From Stutzerimonas nitrititolerans (lineage in GTDB: Bacteria > Pseudomonadota > Gammaproteobacteria > Pseudomonadales > Pseudomonadaceae), in NCBI RefSeq assembly GCF_003696285.1, contig NZ_RFFL01000003.1:62001-126000 (forward strand): DNA of 64,000 bases, written 5' to 3'. Positions 36,492-46,900 of the stretch are shown here, piece by piece (position 1 is the stretch's first letter; the number at the start of each line of letters is the position of its first letter). The notes under the pieces were generated by a model. That model was not told where the DNA came from, made no database searches, and saw nothing but the letters and a program-made list of their open reading frames with translations. Both the position numbers and the translations under genes were made by a program.

Positions 36492-37641
36492 GCTTTCACG
36501 TCCATCGCTCATTGCGCTGGCGGTGTTAATGAGCGCACTGAGTAGCGGCTTTACCTTTGCCGCAGAAGAGATGGATCACTCGACTATGGACCACGGCTCC
36601 ATGCCGATGGACCATAGCAAGATGAACCACGGGGCTGCTCAGGTGCAGATGGGGGGCATGGATCATAGCCAGATGCCCGAGGGCCAGAATTCGCAGGATG
36701 GGACTCCTGCTATGGACCACAGCAAGATGAATCATGAGGCCATGCAAGGCCAGATGGGCAGTATGGATCACTCCCAGATGAACCATGGCCAAAATCAGAG
36801 TAAAGCTGCGGCTATGGACCATAGCAAGATGGGCCACGGCGCCATGCAAGAGCAAATGAAAGGGATGGATCACAGCAACATGGATCACTCCCAAATGAAC
36901 CATAGCTCCGCTGATACCCCGAGAACCACCAGTCGTACACCGATCCCCGTCCTCACGGATGCTGATCGCCAAGCGGCCTTCGCGCCTCTGCCTGGACACA
37001 CAGTGCACGATAGCGGCATCAACAGCTTCTTCCTGCTCGATCGGCTTGAATATCAGGACGCTGATGAGGGCAGCACCCTGGCCTGGGATGCCTCAGGCTG
37101 GGTGGGAGGCGATATCAATCGGGTCTGGTTTCGTTCCGAGGGCGAGCGTACTAACGGCGTAACCGAGGATGCCGAGCTGCAGCTGTTGTATGGGCGCTCG
37201 GTCGGCCCCTGGTGGGACGTCGTTGCTGGCGTTCGCCAAGACTTCAAACCCGAGTCTCCACAGACCTGGGCTGCCTTTGGTGTGCAAGGCATGGCGCTTT
37301 ACGCTTTTGAAGCCGAGGCCACAGCCTTCGTCGGCGAAAACGGCCAGACTGCGGCGCGTCTTGAGGGCGACTATGACATCTTGCTTACCAATCGGCTGAT
37401 CCTCCAGCCAACTGCGGAAGCCAATTTCTACGGTAAGAATGATTCTGAAAGAGGAGTGGGCTCGGGCCTGGCGAATACCGAACTGGGTTTGCGCCTGCGC
37501 TACGAAATCGTTCGCGAGTTTGCGCCCTACATCGGGATTTCTTGGAGTCGCTCATACGGTAATACCGCAGACATGCTGCGCGACGAAGGAGAAGATGTTG
37601 AAGAGGCGCGCTTTGTCGCCGGCATTCGAATGTGGTTTTAG
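36481..37641 (+). CDS. copB: CopB/PcoB outer-membrane copper resistance protein
   Basis: A 386-aa protein. The signal peptide is followed by a Met/His-rich region (residues ~30-140) with at least eight MDHS/MNHG units. The C-terminal beta-barrel domain of the CopB family then begins near [19 protein letters not shown] and ends in GIRMWF, with a terminal aromatic as in outer-membrane proteins. ATG 36481 overlaps the small gene before it. It follows copA as in all cop/pco operons. Confidence 0.94.
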   Translation: MTIKLSRPSLIALAVLMSALSSGFTFAAEEMDHSTMDHGSMPMDHSKMNHGAAQVQMGGMDHSQMPEGQNSQDGTPAMDHSKMNHEAMQGQMGSMDHSQMNHGQNQSKAAAMDHSKMGHGAMQEQMKGMDHSNMDHSQMNHSSADTPRTTSRTPIPVLTDADRQAAFAPLPGHTVHDSGINSFFLLDRLEYQDADEGSTLAWDASGWVGGDINRVWFRSEGERTNGVTEDAELQLLYGRSVGPWWDVVAGVRQDFKPESPQTWAAFGVQGMALYAFEAEATAFVGENGQTAARLEGDYDILLTNRLILQPTAEANFYGKNDSERGVGSGLANTELGLRLRYEIVREFAPYIGISWSRSYGNTADMLRDEGEDVEEARFVAGIRMWF

Positions 37642-37649
37642 AGCCTGAT

Positions 37650-38462
37650 ATGAAAAAAACAATTACAACCCTGGTGGTAGCAGGCGCTGTCGGTAGTGCA
37701 GCAATATTAGCCGGAGCCTATTCCGGCTTGATCAACGTTGGTGCTGACGATCCTCATTACCCAGCCGTGCATGCGTTCCTTTCAATGGCGCGTGATCGCT
37801 CTATCGAAGCGCGGTCCAAGGACATTGAGATTCCCAATCTAGATGACGAGGCTCTCATTCGTGGCGGGGCCGGGAACTACAACGCCATGTGCGTTGGGTG
37901 CCATCTGGCGCCCGGTGTCGAACAAACAGAGCTGAGTCAGGCGCTGTATCCAGCCCCGCCTAACCTGGCCAAGATCGGCATTGACGCAGGCCCTGCATCC
38001 GCCTTCTGGGTCATTAAGCATGGAATCAAAGCAACAGGCATGCCGGCCTGGGGTAAGAGTATGGGCGACGAATATATCTGGGGCATGGTTGCCTTCATCA
38101 GCCAGTTGCCCAAGATCGACGCTACGCAATACCAAGCGCTCGTCGCTGCGAGTGGCGGTCACCAGCATGGTGGCGGTGAGAGCCAGACGCACAATCATGA
38201 AAGCTTGGATGGCAGCAATTCTGACCATCATGGCAATGCTGCCGCTGGAGGAGAGTCTGGACGTCGCGGTATAGCGGCTGCAGACCACCACGGCGGCTCA
38301 GCTCCAGAGGCCGATCACCATTCTTCGAGCAGTAACGGCGATGATCACCATGGTGGAAGTAACACCAGCACGAAAGGCAGTAGCGCCAGCGACCATCATG
38401 CCGAGCCGGCGTCCAACGCTCACACTCATGCGGATGGCAAAGAGCACGTACATGACAGCTAA
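37650..38462 (+). CDS. cytochrome c with a His-rich tail
   Basis: A 270-aa exported protein. A signal anchor (TTLVVAGAVGSAAILAGAY) is followed by a single cytochrome c domain with haem site CVGCH (81-85) and probable axial Met131 (GMPAWGKSM). A low-complexity tail (residues ~160-270) is dense in His, Ser and Gly (DHHG, DHH, HTH). It starts 8 bp after copB. It may accept electrons from CopA-mediated Cu(I) oxidation while the tail binds copper; this is inference. Confidence 0.88.
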   Translation: MKKTITTLVVAGAVGSAAILAGAYSGLINVGADDPHYPAVHAFLSMARDRSIEARSKDIEIPNLDDEALIRGGAGNYNAMCVGCHLAPGVEQTELSQALYPAPPNLAKIGIDAGPASAFWVIKHGIKATGMPAWGKSMGDEYIWGMVAFISQLPKIDATQYQALVAASGGHQHGGGESQTHNHESLDGSNSDHHGNAAAGGESGRRGIAAADHHGGSAPEADHHSSSSNGDDHHGGSNTSTKGSSASDHHAEPASNAHTHADGKEHVHDS

Positions 38463-38664
38463 AAGCAACGGGGCACGTTTGGTGGTCAAGCAGTAGTTGA
38501 GCTTTTACCGCGACGAGCGTCTTGCTACACCGCCGTCATCGCGGGTTAGTTCGTGTGCTGGCCGCTCAGGTCAGCGAACTCAATAAGCGCAATGACCTCG
38601 TCGGGATCGCGTGACGCTTGAAGGAAAAACGGGCCGGGGCGAGAAAGTTGCTCGATACGTTTTT

Positions 38665-39120
38665 TCAGTTAGCCCTCTCTAGATCATTGATCAGGAACTT
38701 CATCTCAGAGATCTCTCGGCGCTGAGCCTCAATGATTTGATCTGCCAGCTTGCGAACGCGCGGGTCTGAAATCTGAGCGCGCTCACTTGTCATGATGGCT
38801 ATGGAATGGTGAGGAATCATGGCCTTCATATAGTCCGTATCGTCGACAGTTGCCTGGCTACGAACAAGCCACAGGGCAATAGCAAAGGAAGCTGCTCCGC
38901 CGGCGAATATCGCTATGTTCATGGGCTTTTTCTTGTACATATTGAGCATGAAGGCGAGCATGACTATCGCCATGACAGCTCCCATTACTAACGCCATCCA
39001 AGCACGGGTCTCACTCCATAGAACATGCTCAAAAGCGTAAGTATTCAAATACATAACGCCGTACATGATGACGGTTGATGTGGCCACCATCGCAGCGAAA
39101 CGCCAATAAGACATTTGCAT
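38665..39120 (-). CDS. membrane-anchored DUF305 protein
   Basis: A 151-aa protein. The N-terminus has three hydrophobic helices, followed by the DUF305 signature (DTDYMKAMIPHHSIAIMTSE, then ADQIIEAQRREISEM). The HH and Met residues are likely metal ligands. DUF305 proteins are frequent in copper/silver islands. A cop box lies 183 bases upstream. The start at 39120 or 39114 is equally possible. Confidence 0.9.
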   Translation of the reverse strand: MQMSYWRFAAMVATSTVIMYGVMYLNTYAFEHVLWSETRAWMALVMGAVMAIVMLAFMLNMYKKKPMNIAIFAGGAASFAIALWLVRSQATVDDTDYMKAMIPHHSIAIMTSERAQISDPRVRKLADQIIEAQRREISEMKFLINDLERAN

Positions 39121-39302
39121 ATCAACTCCTCTTGGTGATGTGCTGCCACTGAACTGCGCTTACTAAAATCTGCGTATTTTTGCGCGATCATGCCGGGCAG
39201 CTGCGTTACGAATGCCGTCAGAGCCCAGATCTGAAATGAGCTGCGGTGTTACTTAGAAACGGACAAGCCGAGAGGCTATGAGGTTTCGACTATTTAAAAA
39301 TC

Positions 39303-39317
39303 TTACAAAAATGTAAT
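39303..39317 (-). promoter_or_regulatory. cop box before the DUF305 gene
   Basis: TTACAAAAATGTAAT, a full match to the island consensus. Confidence 0.8.
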
Positions 39318-39465
39318 CTTCACCAAGCTTAACTCGTCCACAGTTTTGCTCTGTTTTGCCAGTCGAACTAAATGTGCCGCATGCCATCGAGGGTTGGTCT
39401 GAAAAAGGGAGCCGGCTCTGTTGATATACGCCGGTCCCGTTGCCTCGAGTTTTCCGGCGAAGAAA

Positions 39466-39915
39466 ATGACCTTCGCCGACGCCGAGTATGCTGACAAGTG
39501 CAAGCAGACCCGCACGGATCGGTTCCTGATCGAGATGAATCAGGCTGAATCGTGGAGGGGTTTGATTGCCCCATTATCCCAAGGGTGAAGGTGATCGCTA
39601 GCCTATTCGCCGATGGTGATGCTTCGGGTTCATCTGATGCAGAACTGGTTTGGCTACAGCGACCCGGCGTACGAATTGGCTGCTGAGGTCCAGGCCTTCA
39701 GTCATCCGGCAGATCGCGGCCCGCCGCAGCATGTACAAGAAGCTGAGTAAGCGCAGCGCACTGCACAAAGCCAAGCGCAAGTGCGCGCTAGGTCGAGCAC
39801 CCGTTACGGGTCAAATACCAGTTCGGTTATGTGAAGACGCGCTTCCGCAGCCTGGAGAAGAGCACGGCGCCATCCACACTGTTCGTCCTGTCGAACCCTG
39901 TGGATAGCGCGCCGA
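39466..39915 (+). pseudogene. decayed IS5-family transposase
   Basis: Pieces of an IS5-type transposase are readable in shifting frames: MTFADAEYADKCKQT, then LIEMNQAESWRGLIA (39466-39560), MLRVHLMQNWFGYSDPAYE (39615-39675), RQIAARRSMYKKLSKRSAL (39710-39770), and VEHPLRVKYQFGYVKTRFRS (39795-39860). The catalytic middle is missing and frameshifts are present, so it is inactive. It marks past insertion within the copper island. No terminal inverted repeats were identified. Confidence 0.85.
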
Positions 39916-40104
39916 TATCTAGTGACGAATGCGTGAGAGCTGCGTCTGTAATGTGGGAAGTGGTCGCTGCGAGGTTATCGCGGCGGTTAAAACGCAGAAA
40001 TGAGCGGGCGACTTGATCCTTCTTATATCATGTCGCCGCTTTTAAACGGGAAGGACCGAAGTGGGCCGGAAATAAGGGATGGGGCATCCCTAGGGGCCAT
40101 ATGT

Positions 40105-40434
40105 CTATCTCCGACAATTCGTTCCGGCGACCCGGTACTCGAGGATATTCAGATCGCCATTGGAGTCCTCGTAAGTCATCTGGGCTGGCATCACTTCATT
40201 GCAGGTCATGTCAGTCCGCGTGGTACGAATAACTTTGGCAATGTCCAGCTTCATTCCATAGCGGTAATGGACTACTTCGGGACGGTTCTTTCCGATGGAA
40301 ACGGCGTATTCCTGTATGGCCTTTTCGTTCGCGCGAATCATTTTTCCATAGACACGATCTGAATTGCCTTCCGCCATGGCAAACGAAGCTGCGGTCATAA
40401 ATGATACTGCGGCCATGATTTTTAACGTGTTCAT
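40105..40434 (-). CDS. DUF2790 small periplasmic protein
   Basis: A 109-aa protein with a signal peptide ending near FAMA. The DUF2790 core is VVHYRYGMKLDIAKVIRT, followed by Cys residues in TCNEVMPAQMTYEDSNG and a C-terminal CRR. This family is mainly found in Pseudomonas, and several members are metal-responsive. A cop box lies 70 bases upstream. No function is known to me. Confidence 0.88.
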   Translation of the reverse strand: MNTLKIMAAVSFMTAASFAMAEGNSDRVYGKMIRANEKAIQEYAVSIGKNRPEVVHYRYGMKLDIAKVIRTTRTDMTCNEVMPAQMTYEDSNGDLNILEYRVAGTNCRR

Positions 40435-40503
40435 ATCCGGCTCCTATTTAAAATGTTACCGGAATTATAAATATTACGAACTGTTAGTCGGATGACATCG
40501 AAA

Positions 40504-40518
40504 TTACATAGACGTAAT
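40504..40518 (-). promoter_or_regulatory. cop box before the DUF2790 gene
   Basis: TTACATAGACGTAAT, with one change in the right arm (CGTAAT), 70 bases from the start. Confidence 0.7.
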
Positions 40519-40719
40519 CAAGCGGATTACCTTTAGGTAATAGCCCTCCATAATAACAAGTACAGGCCATTCAATGGTTCTGAACCCTCGCTATTTGCGC
40601 ATGACGGCTGGGGGATGTATTCCTTTTCCTATTGGCGCTTTCGTCAGCCGATGCCATTCGATGACGCTGGTGGCGACTACTTGGCACAAGATGACATCAG
40701 CGATCTTTGTCTAAGAAGC

Positions 40720-40734
40720 TGACATGAATGTAAT
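40720..40734 (+). promoter_or_regulatory. cop box of the CusCBA operon
   Basis: TGACATGAATGTAAT, in the promoter region of the efflux operon, 133 bases before the small upstream frame and 285 before cusC. Confidence 0.75.
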
Positions 40735-40866
40735 GCTGAGGTCATCTACCCGACAGGCCTGATCTGCAATAAAGCCAAACAATAAATTATGAACTATTCG
40801 AGGCTCGATCATGAACGGGTCCATGCATTCCCCTTGTGCCGACATTTGCGTGCTTCGGAGCTAAAC

Positions 40867-41022
40867 ATGATGAATGTCTTGAACAAATACCGTGCCTGGT
40901 TGGCATACCTGTTTCCGCTCTCCGCTCAGGACTGGCGTGGTGCCGTAGCCGAAGTACGCGAAGACTCTAATTGTCGTTGCTGCAATCAAAGGGGCCGGCA
41001 CAGCAGCAAGGGGATTCTATGA
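40867..41022 (+). CDS. small Cys-containing leader protein before cusC
   Basis: A 51-aa frame (MMNVLNKYRAWLAYLFPLSA at its start) with CGGAG upstream. It contains NCRCC, so copper binding is conceivable. It overlaps the cusC start by 4 bp, suggesting translational coupling. I know of no family, and it could be a leader peptide. Confidence 0.45.
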   Translation: MMNVLNKYRAWLAYLFPLSAQDWRGAVAEVREDSNCRCCNQRGRHSSKGIL

Positions 41023-42305
41023 ACTGGATCGTTCAGCCGCTGCCCTGTCGCAGTTGGGGGCTGCTAGCACCCGTCATCCTAGGCCTTGCTCTGAGCAGCG
41101 GCGCGCAGGCCTCGCCAGGGTCAGCCGAGCTCGGCGCCTCGTTGCCTCCGCTGCTAGACCTGCTCGAACGGCAGAGCCCAGAGCTGCGGGCCGTCGGGCA
41201 TGAGAGGCAGGCTGCCTGGGAGCGGCCCGATGTAGCCGGTGCGCTCCCGGATCCGATGCTCACTTTCGAGGAAATGGGCATCGCCCGCGACGACCCGACC
41301 CTATCGCCCAGCGGCGTCGGCAGCACACGCTACGCGTTCCGTCAGACATTCCCTATTGGCGGCAAGCGAGGGCTTGCCCGCGAGATCGCAGAGGCGGGTG
41401 CCGAGCAGGCGGTGGCCCGGGAGCGCCTGAGTCGAGTCGAGCTCAGGAGTCTCGTCAAGCTTGCCTTCAACGAATATCAATACGCCCACGCGGCCATCCA
41501 GGTCACCGAGGAACTGCAGGCTCTGGTGGATGAGCTTGAGAGCATTGCCCAGGCTCGCTACCGAGTGGGGCTTGTGCCGCAACAGGACGTGATCAAGGCT
41601 CAGACAGAGCACACCAGTCTGCAGAGCGAGCTGTTGACTCTGGAGCGTGACCGGCGCGGCGCGGCGGCGCGGCTGAACGGCATCTTAGCTCGCCCAGCGA
41701 ACTCGCCGCTGGCGGAGCCCGCCGGTTGGCCTGCTCTGCCTGCATCGGTGCCGACCTTGGCTGAGCTGCAGGCGCGTATCTTCGGTGGCAATCCTCAATT
41801 GGCTGAGCTCAGTGCACGAGTTCAAGAGGCCCAGCGTGCCGAGGCGCTTGCCAGCCGAAACTGGATTCCGGATATCACCGTCGGCACTGCCGTCGTCCAG
41901 ACGGGCAACCGGGCCGAAGAGTTCGAGTTGATGCTGGAGATGAACATCCCGCTGTGGGGCAAACGCCGCAACGCAGAGCAGCGCGAGGCCGTTTCCTTGC
42001 GCTACGCCGCCGAGGCTCGACGCGAGGCAGTCAGCAGCCGTCTCGCGGGCAGCGTAGGTGAAGCGTGGTCGGCGTTGGAGACAGCCTTTCGACAGCACGA
42101 ACTGACCGACAGAACGCTCCTGCCGCAGGCGGAGCTCACCTATCAATCGGCGCTCGCCAGCTATCAGACCGGCAACGTCGACTTCGCGACCTTGCTCGAT
42201 GCCCAGCGACAGATTCGCCAGCTGCGGCTGTCGCTGCTCTCGCTGGCACTGGAGCAACGAGTGCAAGTGGTGGAATTGGAACGTCTTGTCGGAGCAGAAC
42301 TATGA
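41019..42305 (+). CDS. cusC: CusC-like outer-membrane efflux channel
   Basis: A TolC-family outer-membrane factor of 428 aa. The signal peptide is followed by two OEP repeats (LDLLERQSPELRAVGHE and LAELQARIFGGNPQLAELSA). Long coiled-coil helices and the SALASYQTGNVDFATLLDAQ motif are typical of CusC/CzcC. ATG 41019 has AAGGGG upstream. It overlaps cusB by 4 bp and forms the outer part of a Cu(I)/Ag(I) efflux pump. Confidence 0.93.
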   Translation: MNWIVQPLPCRSWGLLAPVILGLALSSGAQASPGSAELGASLPPLLDLLERQSPELRAVGHERQAAWERPDVAGALPDPMLTFEEMGIARDDPTLSPSGVGSTRYAFRQTFPIGGKRGLAREIAEAGAEQAVARERLSRVELRSLVKLAFNEYQYAHAAIQVTEELQALVDELESIAQARYRVGLVPQQDVIKAQTEHTSLQSELLTLERDRRGAAARLNGILARPANSPLAEPAGWPALPASVPTLAELQARIFGGNPQLAELSARVQEAQRAEALASRNWIPDITVGTAVVQTGNRAEEFELMLEMNIPLWGKRRNAEQREAVSLRYAAEARREAVSSRLAGSVGEAWSALETAFRQHELTDRTLLPQAELTYQSALASYQTGNVDFATLLDAQRQIRQLRLSLLSLALEQRVQVVELERLVGAEL

Positions 42306-43933
42306 AACGCAGCATGATTTTCGGCGCAGGCACGCTTGCCCTCGTTGCGGCAATCGCCGGCTTCGGTGGCGGCTACATGGCAGCGCAGAAGACAAGTTCC
42401 TCGGAGGCGGCTGGCAGCACTGCCCCACAAGAGCGCAAGGTTCTCTACTACCGCAACCCCATGGGCCTGCCCGATACCTCGCCAGTGCCCAAGAAGGATC
42501 CGATGGGGATGGACTACATCCCGGTCTACGCCGACAAGGCGCATGCTGCCGCGCAGGGCGAGCGCAAGATCCGTTACTACCGCAATCCCATGGGTCTGCC
42601 GGACACCTCCCCGGTGCCGAAGAAGGACTCCATGGGTATGGACTACATCCCCGTTTATGAGGGTGATGAATCGGGTAACACCGTTGTCATCAGCCCTGAG
42701 AAGGTGCAGTTGCTGGGTGTACTGTCTTCGCCAGTCGAGCGCCGCGTGCTCACCCGTACAGTGCGCGCCGTCGGTACGGTGCAGGTCGACGAGCGTGGCC
42801 AATACACCTTGGCGCCCAAGTTCGAGGGCTGGATCGAAAGGCTCCACGTCAACACGACCGGTGAGCCGGTTCGCAAAGGCCAGCCACTTATGGAGGTCTA
42901 CAGCCCCGAGCTGGTGTCGGCGCAGCAGGAGTTCCTGATCGCCAATGCCGGACGGCAAAGCCTTGCCGGTGGCAGCGCGGTCGCGCGGAAGGGGCTCGCC
43001 TCGCTCTCCGATTCTGCTCTAGAGCGGCTACGCAACTGGGATATCGGAGAAGCACAGCTTGAGCGGCTGCGCCGTACCGGCAAGGCCACTCGCACTCTGA
43101 CGATCGCCGCGCCTGTGAGCGGCGTGGTGCTGGAGAAGCCCTCGGTGGAAGGTATGCGCTTTCAGCCAGGGGATATTCTTTATCGAATTGCTGACCTCGA
43201 TACCGTCTGGCTCATCGCTGAGGTTTTCGAGCAGGATCTGGCGCTGGTTCGGCCTGGGCAGGAGGCGCAGCTCTCGGTCAGCGCCTATCCCGATAGGACC
43301 TTCCAGGGTGAGGTGATCTTCATCTATCCCGGCCTGTCGCCGGAGACTCGTACCGCCAAGGTTCGTATCGAGCTGCCCAATCCCGACGGCCTGCTCAAGC
43401 CGGCCATGTTCGGTACCGCCCACCTCGCAGCAGGTGAACAGGTGCCTGTGCTCGCCGTGCCCGACTCAGCGGTGATCGACAGCGGTACTCGTCGGATTGC
43501 ACTGGTTGCCCTGGGCGAAGGTCGCTTTGAGCCGCGCGAACTGCGCACAGGCAGGCGTGCCGACGGCTACCTCGAAGTGCTGGAAGGGTTGAGGGAGGGC
43601 GAGTCAGTGGTCACACGCGCCAACTTCCTGATCGATGCCGAGAGCAACCTCAAGGCAGCGCTGAGCGGCATGAGCGCGAAGCCGGCTGCGCAGGCGGCTG
43701 CACAGGCGGCTCTGGCGACGGATACCCATGCTCATGGCGATACTGTCGCGCCAGGCGATGCCGACGCACATGATCGTCATGCTGGACACGACGCTCACAG
43801 TGATAGCGGCAGTTACGAAAAAAACGAGCGTACGCCGGATGTGGATGCGGGCTACGGTAGTCGCGCTGAGTCTGAGACTCACTCCGGTCATGTGATGCCG
43901 GACGGCAGCGGCCATTCCCATGGAGGGCATTGA
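42302..43933 (+). CDS. cusB: CusB-like periplasmic adaptor with duplicated metal-binding domain
   Basis: Membrane-fusion protein of 543 aa. A signal/anchor helix is followed by two tandem copies of the heavy-metal-binding domain (YYRNPMGLPDTSPVPKKD, then MGMDYIPVY), at about residues 49-78 and 95-124. The hairpin and lipoyl domains (FEGWIERLHVNTTGEPVRKG) and a His-rich tail (HAHGDT, GHSHGGH) follow. The domain duplication and tail are extra metal sites compared with Escherichia coli CusB. It overlaps cusC by 4 bp and precedes cusA by 2 bp. Confidence 0.94.
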   Translation: MKRSMIFGAGTLALVAAIAGFGGGYMAAQKTSSSEAAGSTAPQERKVLYYRNPMGLPDTSPVPKKDPMGMDYIPVYADKAHAAAQGERKIRYYRNPMGLPDTSPVPKKDSMGMDYIPVYEGDESGNTVVISPEKVQLLGVLSSPVERRVLTRTVRAVGTVQVDERGQYTLAPKFEGWIERLHVNTTGEPVRKGQPLMEVYSPELVSAQQEFLIANAGRQSLAGGSAVARKGLASLSDSALERLRNWDIGEAQLERLRRTGKATRTLTIAAPVSGVVLEKPSVEGMRFQPGDILYRIADLDTVWLIAEVFEQDLALVRPGQEAQLSVSAYPDRTFQGEVIFIYPGLSPETRTAKVRIELPNPDGLLKPAMFGTAHLAAGEQVPVLAVPDSAVIDSGTRRIALVALGEGRFEPRELRTGRRADGYLEVLEGLREGESVVTRANFLIDAESNLKAALSGMSAKPAAQAAAQAALATDTHAHGDTVAPGDADAHDRHAGHDAHSDSGSYEKNERTPDVDAGYGSRAESETHSGHVMPDGSGHSHGGH

Positions 43934-43935
43934 GC

Positions 43936-46900
43936 ATGCTTGCCAAAATCATTGAATGGTCGGTGCGCAACGTCTTCCTTGTTTTGCTCGCCACGCTGAT
44001 CATTATCGGCGCCGGCATCTACGCGGTAATCAAAACCCCACTGGACGCACTGCCGGACCTGTCCGACGTGCAGGTGATTGTCTACACCGAATATCCTGGG
44101 CAGGCCCCGCAGGTGGTAGAGGATCAGGTGACCTATCCGCTAACCACAGCGCTGCTATCGGTGCCCAACTCCAAGGTGGTGCGAGGCTTCTCATTCTTCG
44201 GTGCCTCCTTCGTCTATGTGATCTTCGAGGACGGCACCGATATCTACTGGGCCCGCTCGCGGGTTTTGGAGTACCTCAACTTCGCTTCGAAGAGCCTGCC
44301 AGCCGGGGTGACACCCGCGTTAGGGCCAGATGCCACCGGTGTGGGCTGGGTCTACCAATACGCCCTGACCAGCACGCGTCATACCCTTGCTGAGCTGCGC
44401 ACCCTGCAAGATTGGTTCGTACGCTATCAGCTCACCAAGGCCGAGGGCATATCCGAGATTGCAAGCATCGGCGGCTTTGTCCAGCAGTATCAGGTCACCG
44501 TTGACCCGCAAAAGCTGCAAGCCTACGACATCCCGTTGAGCCGGATATCTGAAGTCATCCGTACCAGCAATGCCGACGTCGGTGGCCGCATCGTAGAGAT
44601 GAGCGAGACCGAGTACATGGTGCGCGGTCGCGGCTACCTGCGCGGTGCAGAGGACATCGAGAAACTGGTGCTGAAAGCTTCACGCGGAATTCCGGTTCTG
44701 CTGCGTGATGTAGCTCGCGTCGAACTCGGCCCGGACGAGCGACGTGGCGTCGTTGAGCTCGATGGAGAGGGGGAGGTGGTCGGCGGCATCGCCGTTGCCC
44801 GCTACGGCGAGAATGCTATGTCCGTGATCGACAATCTTGAGGCCAAAATAGAGGAGATCCGTCCCGGCCTGCCGGAAGGAGTGAATATCGAGACGGTGTA
44901 CGACCGCTCGGATCTTATCCAGCGCGCTGTCGACAATCTCAAGTTCACCCTTCTTGAGGAGTCGATCATCGTTGCGCTGGTGTGCATTGTTTTTCTTCTG
45001 CACGTGCGCAGTGCGCTGGTGGCCATCCTCATGCTGCCGATTGGCATCCTGATGTCTTTCATCGTCATGCGTTGGCTTGGGCTCAACTCCAACATTATGA
45101 GTTTGGGCGGCATCGCGATCGCCATCGGCGCGATGGTGGACGCCGCTATTGTGATGATCGAGAACGCCCACAAGCACCTGGAGCGAGCGCCGCCGGAGAA
45201 GCCACGTGTTCAGATCATAATCGAGGCCTGTCGGGAGGTAGGCCCGGCGCTGTTCTTCTCGCTGCTGATCATCACCGTCTCCTTCCTGCCAGTGTTCACG
45301 CTGGAGTCGCAGGAGGGGAGGATGTTCTCGCCGCTGGCGTTCACCAAGACCTTCGCTATGGGTGCGGCGGCGCTGCTATCAGTGACCCTGGTGCCGGTGC
45401 TGATGCTGCTGTTCGTGCGTGGGCGGATAATCCCCGAGTACAAGAACCCGGTGAACCGCTTTCTGATCTGGGTCTACCGCCCGATCATCCAAGGTGTGCT
45501 GCGTTGGAAGGTAATCACCATCTTTGTGGCGCTGGTGGTTTTGGTCGTTAGCATTTTGCCGGCGCGGCAGCTCGGTAGCGAGTTCATGCCGCGACTCAAC
45601 GAGGGCACGCTGCTGTATATGCCAGCCTCGCTTCCTGGCATGTCTATTACCAAGGCCGCTGAGCTCATGCAAACGCAGGACCGGATCATCAAGAGCTTCC
45701 CAGAGGTGGCCTCGGTGTTTGGCAAGGCTGGCCGCGCAGCCACGGCCACCGACCCGGCACCGGTGGAGATGTTCGAGACCGTGGTTAACCTCAAGCCGGA
45801 GAAAGAGTGGCGGCCAGGGATGACGGTGGACAAGCTCATCGCCGAGATGAACGAGGCGCTGAAATTTCCCGGCGTGGCCAACAGCTGGACTATGCCCATT
45901 CAAGGGCGCCTGGATATGCTCTCCACCGGCATCCGAACGCCCATTGGCATCAAGGTATTCGGCATGGATCTCGCGGGAATCGAGCGGCTGGCAACGCAGA
46001 TTGAAGCAGTGGTGCAGGCGGTGCCCGGCACAACCAGCGCGTTTGCCGAGCGCATAACAGGCGGCTTCTACCTCGACATCGCGCCTGATTACGACGCCCT
46101 GGCCCGCTACGGCCTTACGGTGGGAGAGGTGCAGGTGGTGATCGGCACCGCTCTCGGCGGCGAGCTTGTGACCACCACTGTCGAAGGGCGGGAACGGTTC
46201 GGCGTTAATGTGCGCTACCCGCGCGAGCTGCGCTCCGATCCGCAGCGGATTGCTACCGAGGTGCTAGTGCCAACGCCGAGCGGTGCACACATACCGCTCG
46301 GTCAGCTCACCGCGATCAGCATCAGTAAGGGTGCCCCAAGCATTCGTACCGAGAATGCGTTGCTATCGGCGTACATCTATGTGGACATTCGAGACCGGGA
46401 TATCGGCAGCTACGTGCGCGAGGCGCAGCAGGCTGTACAGGAGCAGGTGAGCTTTCCGCCCGGTTACTACGTCACCTGGAGTGGCCAGTTCGAGTACATG
46501 GAAAGGGCTGCCGAGCGGCTGAAGATCGTGGTGCCGTTGACGCTGGTGGTGATCTTCCTGCTGTTGTACCTGAACTTCCGCCGGCTTACCGAGACGCTGA
46601 TCGTCATGCTCTCAGTGCCATTTTCGTTGGTAGGCGGCGTTTGGCTGATGTGGGCGCTGGGCTACAACTTCTCTGTTGCAGTAGCGGTGGGCTTTATCGC
46701 ACTGGCTGGCGTAGCCGCCGAGACCGGCGTGATCATGCTGATCTACCTCGACCACGCGCTCGATGAGCGCCGAGCCGAGCGGGAGGCTGCCGGTGAGAAG
46801 TTGACAGTGGATGACCTCTACCAGGCGGTGATGACTGGCGCGGTGGATCGAGTGCGGCCGAAGATAATGACTGTGGTTGCCATCATGGCCGGTCTGCTGC

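Noticed and set aside
35505-36910. Tandem repeats in copA, the small gene and copB seen as a CRISPR or minisatellite
   Set aside because: Repeats are in-frame MDHS/MDHG codons of copper-binding proteins without fixed spacers.
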